Under the pieces are notes generated by a model. The model was not told the origin of the DNA, searched no databases, and saw only the letters and a list, made by a program, of their open reading frames with translations. Of a stretch of 64,000 bases of DNA, positions 34,591-45,600 are shown piece by piece. Each line of letters opens with the position of its first letter. Positions within the stretch are counted from its first letter, which is position 1. This DNA comes from Copromyces sp. CBS 386.78 (lineage: Eukaryota; Ascomycota; Sordariomycetes; Sordariales; Sordariaceae), in assembly GCA_030685235.1 (NCBI GenBank), contig MU839151.1, positions 62,001-126,000 on the forward strand, read 5' to 3'. Made by a program: the position numbers and the translations under genes.

Positions 34591-37203
34591 ATGACTACAG
34601 AAAAGAAGCGCAAGCTGCCTCCTCGCGCCGCGGCGAGGTCAGAGCAGGCCGCCAAGCGAAGACAAACCGACACACCTCCGACCTCGACAAAGTCTTCCAC
34701 CCCGGCGCCCGCGCCCCAAAAGGGGCCTGAACCAGAGCCCGTTGTCGAGGAGCCGCCCAAGCAGACATTGCCCAGCTCTATCGGCGCAGGAAAGCCGCTT
34801 CCTACTGTCGAGGAACCGCAGCCAGAGGACCTTTCGACCACAGACTACCAAACCCTGCAAGAAAGGTGCGCAACCGTTCTTCACTCCCTGCCCGTTTATG
34901 CGTTTTGACTGACTATAACATGACCACTTCGCAGCGGTGTTCTCCACGAGTCGTTTGTCCGATCGCGCAACCAATGGATGAGCGAGCAAATATTCGAAAA
35001 GTACTGGACGAAGCCTATAAAGAAGAGGGGTGCTGTCATCGAGGAGCCCAACAATCCTCCCAAGGACAGCATGGTCAAGTTAGGCCAGGTGACAATCACG
35101 GTCGAGCCACATGTCTTCGAGGCGACCATGTTCGCGGTCAAGGACCCCAACCCTCCTCCGCCAAAACCCCCAACCGATAAGCGACCGATCCTCGAATACG
35201 GACCTCCGAATGGGGTCATGCCGCCCCCTCCTACGCCCAAGCCCAAGTCGCTGGGGGCCTCAAAGTCATCAACACCTACGCCAGCTGCATCCGACGCTAA
35301 GAAACCGACCACGGCAGAGAAGGCCACCTCTCAAACAACACCACAAGCAGAAGCTAAGCCCCAAACACCAGGAACGCTGGCAGTACAACCGACGCCACAG
35401 ACACAGACGACCAAACCACCATCAACCGCGCAAATTGCTGCCAGTCCAGCTGCTCCGGCCCCACCTACGCTTGCGAAGCCCGCCGGTACGTCTAGAGGTA
35501 TAGAATCACTTCTTTCGCCCTCTCCCTCTCTAGCAGCCCCCCAGGCTGCTCCGCGGGCCCCAACCACAGCACCAGTTGTTGGCGCGCAACCACCCCGACC
35601 AGTATCCGTCCAAGCCACTGTTCCACCCAATGCTGCGACCCCAGCCACTCCCTCAATAACATCCGGTGTCCCTCCAAGGCCAGTAACAGGGGCGCCAGCA
35701 GCTCCAGCAGCTCCCGCCACGCCAAGACCCGGTGCTAATGGCGCGGCACCAGCCAAGCCAGCTGCGGGGGCAGATCCAATCATTCTAATGCTAGCCGAGA
35801 GGGCTGGTGAAGACCCTCAACTTCGAGATCTCATGAAGCGGGTGGCCCAGGGAGAGGCCTCTAAACACGAGCTTGAGCGATTCCAGGGCATTATCGACGC
35901 CATCACAACAGAGAGCAAGCGGAAAAGCAGCATTCCAGCGCCACCAGCTGCGGACAAGTTACTTGTTGATGGGAAAACAGTTCAGTACTTTGCGGACGAG
36001 GTAGCCGCAATACTTGACATTGTTCTAGCATCCAACCCCAAGCAAAAGTCATCGACTTTACAGCCACCCGACGACAGCGATGCTCTGCTGGTCTCGCTAG
36101 TAAAGATAGCCCTGGACGATGAAAAGACGAAAGAAATGGTCCGGCGTATAGCACACAACAAGCCACAACCTACCGATGCCGCGGATCTCAAGGCGATACT
36201 AGATCTCGCGCATTCCAATATCGCCACTAAAAAGAAGCAACAGCAGCGACGCCAGTCAACAGCATCGATGGCGGGATCTTCAAAACAAACCAAGAGCGCA
36301 GCAACAGCATCGGAGGCAAACGTTGATGGGGATAAGAAGACAGAGAAAGCCGAAAAGGCGGCAAAGGAAAAGGGAGAGAAAGCCGAAAAGGCATCTGCCC
36401 AACAGGCGCTTCGCTCCAAAGGCCCACCACCACCGGCCAAACAACCAGATTACTCGGCCATCGTCTTTGAATTTGCGGGAGGAAACGGCGATCGGTACCT
36501 CTTTCCCAAGTTCAGCCTTCTGGATTACCAGGATATCCCTAGTACCAGCACCAGCGTTATCCACGGGCAGCAGCAACAGCAGAAACAACAGCAGGTAGTG
36601 GCCTCATTCCTGATCATTAGGAGAGGAAGCAAGGCCGAATACCCGATGGCAGACCCGGAGCTCGACTACTACCAGCCCATGACAATAAGATTGTTTACGG
36701 CAGCTCCTAGTGGAAAGCATTTGCTGGATAATCTGGCGAGAGTAGTGGCGCCGGAGGAGGAGGTCAAGAGGTATATGGACGATATCATGGATACCATGCA
36801 ACGAAGCGAATACGTTCTCTTAGCCATGAGGCTGCCCAGACCCACTGAGACTCCAGTGAATGGTGCGGGTGAAAGTGATGATAAGGCGCCGGACGGGGCC
36901 CAGACCGGGCCAGCGAAGGGACATAATGGCAAGGAGAAGGAGAAAGAAAAGGACAAGGAGGTCGTGATGATGGATGCTCCATCGAGGGCGGAAGAAGCAG
37001 CGGCGGCGGAACCAAAAGCGTCAAAGGCGGCAAGGACAGGAGGCGTGTTGTGGACGGCGACACACAAGCAGATACCCAAGCCGGAAATTAGGGAGCTTCC
37101 ACCCAGGCGGAATGCTAGAATCATGCTGGAGACTACGGAAGATGAACAGTACCAGAGTTTCATCCAGACGGTTACCAGGAAGGATAAGGAGGTGGTGGGC
37201 TGA
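34591..37203 (+). CDS. swc3: SWR1-complex protein 3 (Swc3)
   Basis: A subunit of the SWR1 remodeller, which exchanges H2A for H2A.Z in nucleosomes. Exons 34591-34865 and 34935-37203, 847 aa; the 69-nt intron has a GTGCGC donor and ends TTCGCAG. The start is MTTEKKRKLP; an upstream in-frame ATG at 34519 would add 24 residues and is less likely. Residues 1-85 are basic and nuclear-localisation-like. The conserved Swc3 core spans the junction: SGVLHESFVRSRNQWMSEQIF at about 92-112, then FEKYWTKP and ITVEPHVFEATMFAV. Residues 160-310 are Pro/Ala-rich and disordered. About 325-470 carries three helical repeats, and about 545-640 holds PDYSAIVFEFAGG and YLFPKFSLLDYQDIPS. The C-terminus has REL-PRRNARIMLE. 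Head-to-tail with SPT5. Confidence 0.85.
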
Positions 37204-38016
37204 ATATTTTTCTTCTTTGGTGGCGCCTCGGCCGGAAGAGACGTGTATTATGTAGATACGTAGTATTCGTCTCTGCTAGGGCTTGACTTGTTTGGCGGAG
37301 CATAATGAACTCTTGGGTTAACTGGCAAGGACTCGAGCGTTTGGTATCATTGACATCCATGAGATGGAATTGCAAACGAGCGTGGATTACGTAGACTTGA
37401 GTTGGTATGGCCTTCTTTATGGTACACGAAACACGAAGAGTTGGTGAAGAAACGCAAGGTACCTATTTCTTCTTTGTTGCAGCCTTTAGGATGTTATGAA
37501 AAGTTCAAGTACCTGTACATGCGTTACGTGTCCATGTAGGTGCATGCTGATGTACATTTACCTGCTCACACCTCTTGCCGAAGGACCAATCAGGGCAACC
37601 TTAAGGAGCCCGGGGCATTCTCCAACCTTGACACGCAAATGGCCTTGGTCCCCTGTCCTCCTTCGCTGGGAGCTTGACCGTCCGTGCTTCCAAAGTCCAC
37701 CGTCCAGCCGCCGTGGGCCGTGCTCTCTTTCCGCCTCACGACTTGCTGCTGCAAGTCTGCAACACAGCGAGTCGACGCCTCAAAAGCCGATCTCCCATCC
37801 ATCAACTCGAGGCCGGCCATTTTCATTCCCAACTATAAGGGACCCCATTCCCACATCTCGCGACCTACGGCCATCTCTCCTTTTTTTTTCTCCTTGCAAC
37901 TCTCGCCCATCCTAGACAGCAACCTACCTCTAACGACGCAACGCGCGACCGCCGGTAGTACGCCTGTGCGACGAAACCCCAGTCGCTCGCCGCCCTCCTT
38001 TTAGTAATTATTCAGA
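37204..38016. other. Intergenic, SWC3 to SPT5
   Basis: Contains the SWC3 3' UTR and the SPT5 promoter/leader, with a T-rich tract at about 37,877-37,890. No other gene is seen. Confidence 0.5.
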
Positions 38017-41000
38017 ATGGCGTCAAACAGCTGGCAGTTTGCCGGCGATGGCGATGAGTCCGACGATGACAATTTCAACCCTGCCCCCGCCGACATGTCG
38101 GACGATGAGAACAACGACAAGGATGAAGAGCACAATCACAACCACCGCCCCGCTGGTAAGACCGTGAGGCAGGCTAGTAGCCCGGTGCCGGACGAAGAGG
38201 AGGAGGAGGAGGAGGAGCACGACGAAGAGGAAGACGCGCGCCCGGCCAAGCGATCGCGTCGAGATCACCACGATGACGAGGACGAAGAGCAAGATGAAGA
38301 GGAGAACGAGGAGATAGATGAGGAAGAGGAGGAGGAGGAGGAGGAGGAAGAAGATGAGGAGGACGAGGATGATGTTCATGGTGTAAGTTCGCATCACGTC
38401 AACGTCCCCACCGACTCGACTTTGCAGCACCATCCCATTCACTTGCCAAAAAAACACAAAAAAAAGCGACTCCCGCTGCACACATGCCCCGCCAACCTAC
38501 TTGTGCCGTCACATCTGTGCCCTAGCTAACCTGCTGTCTTTTGTCTGCAGGGAAACCGTCGCAAGCGTCGCAACAAGGACCGTAGAGCTGCCTTCTTCGA
38601 TATCGAAGCCGAAGTCGACGACGAGGACGAGGGAGAAGACGAAGTTGGCGACGGTGAAGAGATTGAGGACTTCATCGACAATGCCCACCCTGACGATATT
38701 GCCGACAGCGGCCGCCTCAACGATGATAGAAGACACCGCGAGCTCGACCGCCGCCGAGAGATGGAGGCCAGCCTCGACGCTGAGAAACAGGCGGAGATCC
38801 TGCGCGAGCGCTACGGCAAGCGCGCCCCGGCTAGAGGTTACGGAGACATGGCCATCGTGCCCCGTCGCTTGCTTCTCCCCAGTGTCGAGGACCCCAGCAT
38901 CTGGGCTGTCAGGTGTAAAGAGGGAAAGGAGCGTGAGGTTATCTTCTCGATTATGCGTCGCATTGAAGAGCGAATGGGCACCAAGAACGAGGTTCCCATT
39001 ACGGCTGCTTTCGAGCGTGGTGGTGTCAACTCGGTCATGAAGGGATACATCTACGTTGAGGCTCAAAGACAGAACGATATTCTCGTTGCGCTCGATGGCA
39101 TTCTCAACGTTTATCCCAGGAGCAACATGCACCTCGTCGAGATCAAGGACATGCCCGACCTCCTGCGTGTCATCAAGACGCCCAACTTGGAGCCCGGTGC
39201 CTGGGTTCGTCTGAAGAAGCCGGCCAAGCACGCCGGTGATCTTGCTCAGGTTATCGACGTTACAGAAAACGGCCTCGAGGCCAGAGTTCGTTTCATTCCC
39301 AGACTGGACTATGGTGTCAGGGATGATCCCGTTTTCCAGGCGGATGGCAAGCGCAAGCGCCCTGGCGTACCCGGCCCTCGTCCTCCCCAGCGCCTGTTCA
39401 GCGAGGCCGAGGCGCGCAAGAGACACCCCCGTTACCTCCAGGGTAACCCCCAGACCAACAGCTGGAACTACAACGGCGATGATTTCGAGAACGGTTTCCA
39501 GGTGAAGGACATCAAGATCCAGCAACTCGAGGTCAAGAATGTCAATCCTTCGTTGGAGGAAGTCACCAAGTTCGCCAGTGGAGCCGAGGACGGTACAGAA
39601 AACCTCGATCTCAAGGCCCTTGCTGCTACTCTCAAGGATAGCGCCAAGAGTGTCGCGTATGTCCCTGGTGACATCATCGAGGTATATGAGGGCGAGCAGC
39701 AGGGTGTTATCGGCAAGGCCACCAACGTCCAAGGCGACATTGTCACATTGCAGGTTACCGAGGGTGATCTTGCTGGCCGGACCATTGACGTCCCCAACAA
39801 GGGTCTGCGCAAGAGGTTCAGGATTGGTGACCACGTCAAGGTCATCGGTGGTAGTCGGTTCCGCGACGAAGTTGGTATGGTTGTCAAGATCGTGGACGAC
39901 CGCGTTACTCTCCTCACAGATCAGACCAATACGGAGATCACCGTGTTCAGCAAAGACCTGCGCGAGGCATCCGATATTGGTGGTCAAGGCTCTCTCGGAC
40001 AATACTCGCTGTTGGATCTTGTGCAGCTGGATGCCACCACTGTCGGCTGTATCGTTAAGGTCGATCGCGAGTCAGTCGTGGTCCTAGACCAGAACGGTGA
40101 TACCAAGCAGGTCCAGCCGTCACAGATCACCAACAAGCTCCCCAAGAGGAAGTTTGCTGTCGCTGCTGATCGCAACGGCTCCGAAATCAGGCTAGACGAC
40201 GTCGTCCGCGAGTATGGTGGCCAGCAACGCCAGGGCAAGATCATTCACATTCACCGCTCCTATATCTTCCTTCACACCACGACCACCAACGAGAACGCGG
40301 GTGTTTTTGTGACTCGGGCCAACAGCGTCACCACGGTCGCGGCCAAGGGTGGTCGTAACACTGCGACTGCGGGCCCAGATCTTAGCGCTATGAACCCAGC
40401 CCTAAAGCGCAACCCCGCTGCGAACGGCAAGCAAATGGCAGCTCCGCGGACTTTTGGACCTGATCGGGCCATTAATCAAACCGTGGTCATTAGACGCGGT
40501 GGTCACAAGGGCTTGCTCGGAATTGTCAAAGACACAACAGACACTCACGCGCGTGTGGAGCTGCATTCCAAGGGAAAGATCATTACCATTCCCAAGGCTG
40601 ACCTGAGCTTCAAGGACAAGATCACTGGCAAGACCATTGACATCAACCAGCGCGGTGGCAGCCGTGGTGGGTTTGGTGGTGGTGGTGGTGGTCGCGGCGG
40701 CGGCGAGTTCGGAAGCAGGACCCCTATGGCTTCCGGCGGATCGGATCGTACTCCGGCTTGGGGCTCTTCTAGATGTAAGTTTTCTTTGGCCTTGTTATTG
40801 TCACTGTTTTGTTGGTAAAGCTAACACTGCCATTAGCCACAGCCCGCACCCCCGCCTGGAACCGCGACGCCGGCGGTTCGCGCACACCCGCCTGGAACGA
40901 CGGCTCCCGTACCGTCAATGCCTACGACGGCAGCCGTACCCCTTACGGTGGGGCTACCGCCTACGGTGGTATCGGATCCCGCACTCCGGCGTGGCACTCG

Positions 41001-41471
41001 GGTTCTCGCACGCCCGCCCCCGACGGCTTCGGCCATGGCTCCAAGACGCCCGCCTGGTCCGCCGGGTCCGACAGCTGGGGCTCCAAGACACCGGGCTACG
41101 GCGCCTCTGCTCCCACACCTGGCGCTAGCGGTGATGCGTGGGGCTACACTCCCGGGGCTTCGGGCGGCGGCAACTCATCCTCAGCTTACGATGCGCCCAC
41201 GCCCGGTGGCGGCCTAAGCGCTCCAACGCCCGGCGCGGCACTCAACGCTCCTACGCCCGGTGCGTACTCGGCTCCGACACCGGCGGCTGTCAGTGCGCCT
41301 ACTCCTGGCGCGTGGCAGGGTGGCTGGGGAAGTGGTGATGCAGTGAGTGCGCCCACACCAGGTGCGCTGGGTGCCCCCACGCCGGCGGCGTATTATAGCG
41401 CGCCGACACCAGCAGCTTATGGAGGGGCGGCAGAAACACCGGGAGGACCGGGGTATGCGGATGATGATTAG
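38017..41471 (+). CDS. spt5: Transcription elongation factor Spt5
   Basis: The large DSIF subunit; with Spt4 it closes the RNA polymerase II clamp and recruits capping and elongation factors. Exons 38017-38382, 38551-40774 and 40837-41471, 1,074 aa. The first ~200 residues are extremely acidic (runs of Glu). The NGN domain lies at about 233-325 ([17 protein letters not shown], then MKGYIYVEA). It is followed by at least five KOW-type modules: [67 protein letters not shown] and [16 protein letters not shown] Gly-rich linker leads to a C-terminal repeat region (about 830-1074) of SRTPAWN units, like those of fission yeast Spt5 that Cdk9 phosphorylates, then APTPGA units. Intron 2 has two in-frame acceptors, AG at 40,836 and at 40,842. 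Confidence 0.96.
40720..41440 (+). repeat. Spt5 C-terminal repeat region (coding)
   Basis: The first half repeats SRTPAW-type units (at least six, e.g. near 40,741, 40,846, 40,876 and 40,975). The second half repeats SAPTPGA-type units (about nine) with matching GCGCCCACGCC-like DNA repeats. Both types place Thr-Pro in a regular register, as expected of a kinase-target tail. Confidence 0.85.
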
Positions 41472-42656
41472 AGGCCTCATTCCGCGATGAGTCCTAGGGT
41501 GTAGGAGGGTGTGACTTTTGATTTTTACGTTGGTCGTTGTTGTCGGCGTTTGTTAACTTGTTTGTGTAGGTTAGGTAGTTGAGCTCCCGTTGGGGTCAGT
41601 CATTATTTGGAAGACAGGAAAGGAACGGCATGAGCGCAAGGGATCAATATGAATAGTGAGGATACTACCAAGAGGAGCATAAGATGGGTAGGTACGTAGG
41701 ATGCAGCGCAAAGCAAAGCAAAGCAAAGCAAAGCAAAAGGAAATAGAAGGTTAAAATAGCGGAAAAGGTAGTCTTGGGATTTTAGCCTGGTGTCTAATCT
41801 TGTGGAACTCGATTCATTACTTGACCTGAAGGCCGAGATGCGTGTTTGCACACCCTTAGGGGGTTAGGGGTAGCGCACAGACCATCTGTTGTCTCCCACC
41901 GCTTCATGTGTGCAATCGACCGACATGTCTCTCTCTCTCTCTCTCAACACCACGGCAGAGCTGGCGAGAATTTCATCATGAGGCCAATCCAACAATCATT
42001 GGCCAGGGCCTGAAAGACAAGTGTCCTGCTCGGTCACTGCCTGACACAGTCTACTATACTGGCTGATGCGAATAGTGGCTCAAGGACGACGACGTTCCCG
42101 TCGCAACAAGAGCTTCACACAATGGTGGCTTTGTTCTCCTTACCTGCCGACGGATCAGTCAAGGGCCCAGTTACCCAATCCGGAGCAAACAAAACACACT
42201 GACCCGTCAATGCTTGGTTCGAGCTGCCGAGCTGTTTTCTTTGTCCCCAAGTTCACAATGTTCGCATGCAGCGACTCGACTCTCCCTGTCCGTATTCGAG
42301 GGCGGCCAAAGCCCAAAGGAAGAGGACGAACAACAGCAGTTCTCTTTGTCTGATGTGATGCCTTGAAATGGCCTTGTTTACTCCCTGCGGTCACCGATTC
42401 CCTCCCTCAATTGTTCCTTCTCTTCTTTCGAATAATCCCCTTCTTTTTCTCTCTCTCTCTCTCTCTTCTTGTCTTCCTCCTTCATTCATACAAACAAACT
42501 ATGCAGTCGTTCATGAACAACAACGCTCATCATTGATCGACAACAGCAACAAATCATCATCATCATCATCATCATCAAAATTTGTATGTGTTTAGGCTAG
42601 GCTCATCTACAAGACCTGTAGAAGACCCTAGTCAGAACCCAAACAAGTGCGGGATC
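41472..42656. other. Intergenic with several microsatellites
   Basis: (AAGCA)n at about 41,706-41,740, (CT)n at about 41,930-41,945 and 42,448-42,464, and (ATC)n at about 42,556-42,578 just before the next gene. The sequence between 42,370 and 42,656 looks like a pyrimidine- then CAA-rich leader of the downstream gene. Confidence 0.7.
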
Positions 42657-45600
42657 ATGCCTTGGGGAATCAACTTCTTTGGCCGCCGCAACAACCAGAA
42701 CCAGAAGAAGAAAGGCAGCAGTAAGAGCCCGAAGAAAGCCAACAAACCCACCAACTCTTCTTCTCCTTCTATCAACCGCGTCACCAAGCCCAGAGCCAGC
42801 TCAACAGGCAGTCTCGACAAGTTCAAGACTTCCATCCAAAAAGCCGTCGACTCCTCCGCCTCTGCTCCTCCCGTGGGCGCCAGGTCCGCTTCTCGCCTCT
42901 TCGGTACCGACCCTTCCAACCTCACCTCCTTCAACCTTCAAAAACCCCCTCCCGTCACACTCTCCCCTTCAGAACTCGCCATCCAAAAGCGTAACCAACG
43001 CCAAGCAGCCGTCGCCCAGCGCAGAGCCCAAGAAGAACACGACGATCAACTCCGCCTCGCCTCCATCCGGCGAGTTGACCCCACCGTGACTCCTGCCTCG
43101 GACGCCTTCCAAACTATTCTCTACTCCTTCCGCACCCACCTGGACTCGCCCACCTCTACCCTCAACGAGCTGCTCCAGAGCCGCTTCAGTCCCGACGATA
43201 GGGACCTGTTGCAGCCGGCTGATTGGGAGCGGAATCCCGCTCTTGCGCAGTTGCAGGGAAGAAATAGCGACGTTTATCAGCGGTTGGTTAGGGGGGAGCT
43301 TCCAGGTTGGAGGAAAGAAGTAACCAAAGGCAGCAAAGGGAACAACAAGGGGGACAAGCAGAGAGTAAAGGGAGACAACCAAGGTTGGGCAAAGGAAGCC
43401 GATCTAGCGTTTAAGCTGACTTGTTTGTACTTTGGATTGCCTGTTGCGCCGATGGGGTGGGAACAGAGCGAGACGAAGAGGTGGTGGGAGAAGAGGCAGC
43501 AGACCATGAAAGTGAGGGAAAGGGGTGGTTACGGTGGGCCGGGCTTTGATGAGGTGGAGGATGATATGGGGAATGTGATCAGGAGACCGAGAGAGGATCC
43601 GATCAAGTTTTTGAATTGTTATACGAAGAGGGTCTTTGAGAAGGATGCTATTAGAGGTGAGTTACTACTCCTATTGATGAAGGCGGACAAGAAGTGGGAT
43701 GGAGATTGGATGCTAATAATTCATTAACATAGAACCGGATCCGGTCTTGGAGACTTACAACGCCCTGCCCAAGTTTCCTCAGACATTGAGGGAGCTTGAT
43801 CCGGAGAGGGACTATATCAACGCTGATGCGTTGCGCGCAAACTTTCCGGACAGGTTGGACTCCGACTTTGGGCTGCGTGGCGGCGGTGACTTTGATGATG
43901 AGGATGCAGAGGACGTCGTCGATGAGGGAGAAGAGCACTTAATGGATGTTCATGAACCTATGGAGCTTATCCCATCCCCAGAGAATGCCCTCGTCTCTCT
44001 CCGCGGCGGAGGCCCTCTCAAGGACCTCGGTGAAGTCTTCAAAGACATCGACAACGGCAAGTGGCGCCTTACCACTGAGGCCTTCCACGCTTTCGCGCAG
44101 ACAGACAACCACAAGGAAGGTCTCAAAAGCCGACTCGAAGGCGAGAGAGGCGGCGTCGAGAACCTGTGGATTCCTCTCTACGGTTACCAGGGCATCGTCT
44201 GGTTCCGTATCGACATGCTCAACACGTTTGTTGACGCCGTCGATCGTCTTTTGGGCTTTGGCGTCCGAGCCGGTGCCTCTTACAAACTCTATCTGTTTGA
44301 CAGAAACAAGGAGTACAAGACCCGAGCCCAAAAGGAAGCCTTCCAGCGAAACAACAGGAACAGTCTTGATGTCGCATGCAAGGGGCCCGGTGACTACAGC
44401 AACGACCACCTCGCTTGGAACTGGGTCATCGGACACCTTGGCTCGCTGGGCAATGACACCAACGGATCGCCCGTGGCTCACCAAAAGGTGCTCTTCGTCG
44501 CCGGTCCCGGAGATCCTGTGCCCTACGAGTGGGAGCCGACCGACATTCACAACGTCGCCAAACTGGTGCTCGAGTGGGACGGCATGCCGGAGATGAACCG
44601 TCCGGACGTCGCCTACCTCCGCATGCCCATCTCTGGAGATCCTACAACAGCGGATGTACACACCAACCAATTCGCTCCCTGGATGGCACAAGCCTGTCGC
44701 GTCCTGTGCGCCGGCCGCATTCCCAACCGCCCCGGTCAGCCTTACATCCCCGACGCCTACATCAGCTACGACACTGACTCGGGCACCTACGGCGGGTTGA
44801 CCTTTAACTTCGACCAATGGATCCGTATCCTGCAAGCCTACAAGGAATCAAGGGGCGGGCCGATCGTGCTGACGGCGTATACTTTCGAGTCGCCCCGCGG
44901 CAACATTGACCGGTGGCACATGTACGTGCCCGGCGTGTCGTACGAATACAGCAAGGACGTCGCAATCCTGCACTCCGAGTTCAAGGATCCCAAACTCGTC
45001 CACGCCAAGATCCGCAACATGCTCGAGACCGGTCTTGGCCTCGAACAGCTGCAAGACCTCGACTTCATCGAAGTCCACCTGCCCGGCGAGTCGTTCTTCG
45101 CCGACACGAAGGGACCGTCGAATGTGGTCATCCCCGTTGACTCCAACGGCAAGCTGGACAAGCCTGCCGTGCAAATCGTCACTGAGCTGCTGGAGCAGTG
45201 GTATAACTGGCTCAAGGAGAAGCCGGGCGTCAAGCCGGCCAAGAACGGATTGGATATGTTCCCGCAGTTTATCACGCTGCAGCCGGTGTATCGGGAGTAT
45301 GCGCTGGTATGTGATGAGGATCATGAGCAGGTGCTGGAGTGGAACCCCAGAGAGACCAGTCTTGATGATTTCCGGGATTTGGTTGCGGAGTTGTGGTTGC
45401 CCGGAAGGTTCTCGGTTGATTATGACATTGAGAGCTCGAGGGTGAGGCTGACGCAGAATGGGCTAGATGGAGCCCCGATGTTGGTCGTGTTGCCTACCAC
45501 GACGGAGGTGGAGTGGAATAGGATTCGGGATATGATTGTGTGGCCGGAGCTGGTGGTGCAGGTTTATGGTGATCAGCTTGATGGTGAGTAGTACCTCTTG

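Noticed and set aside
38509..40002. A 497-codon minus-strand frame opposite SPT5
   Set aside because: Shadow of the highly codon-biased SPT5 exon; no start context, domain or splice logic.
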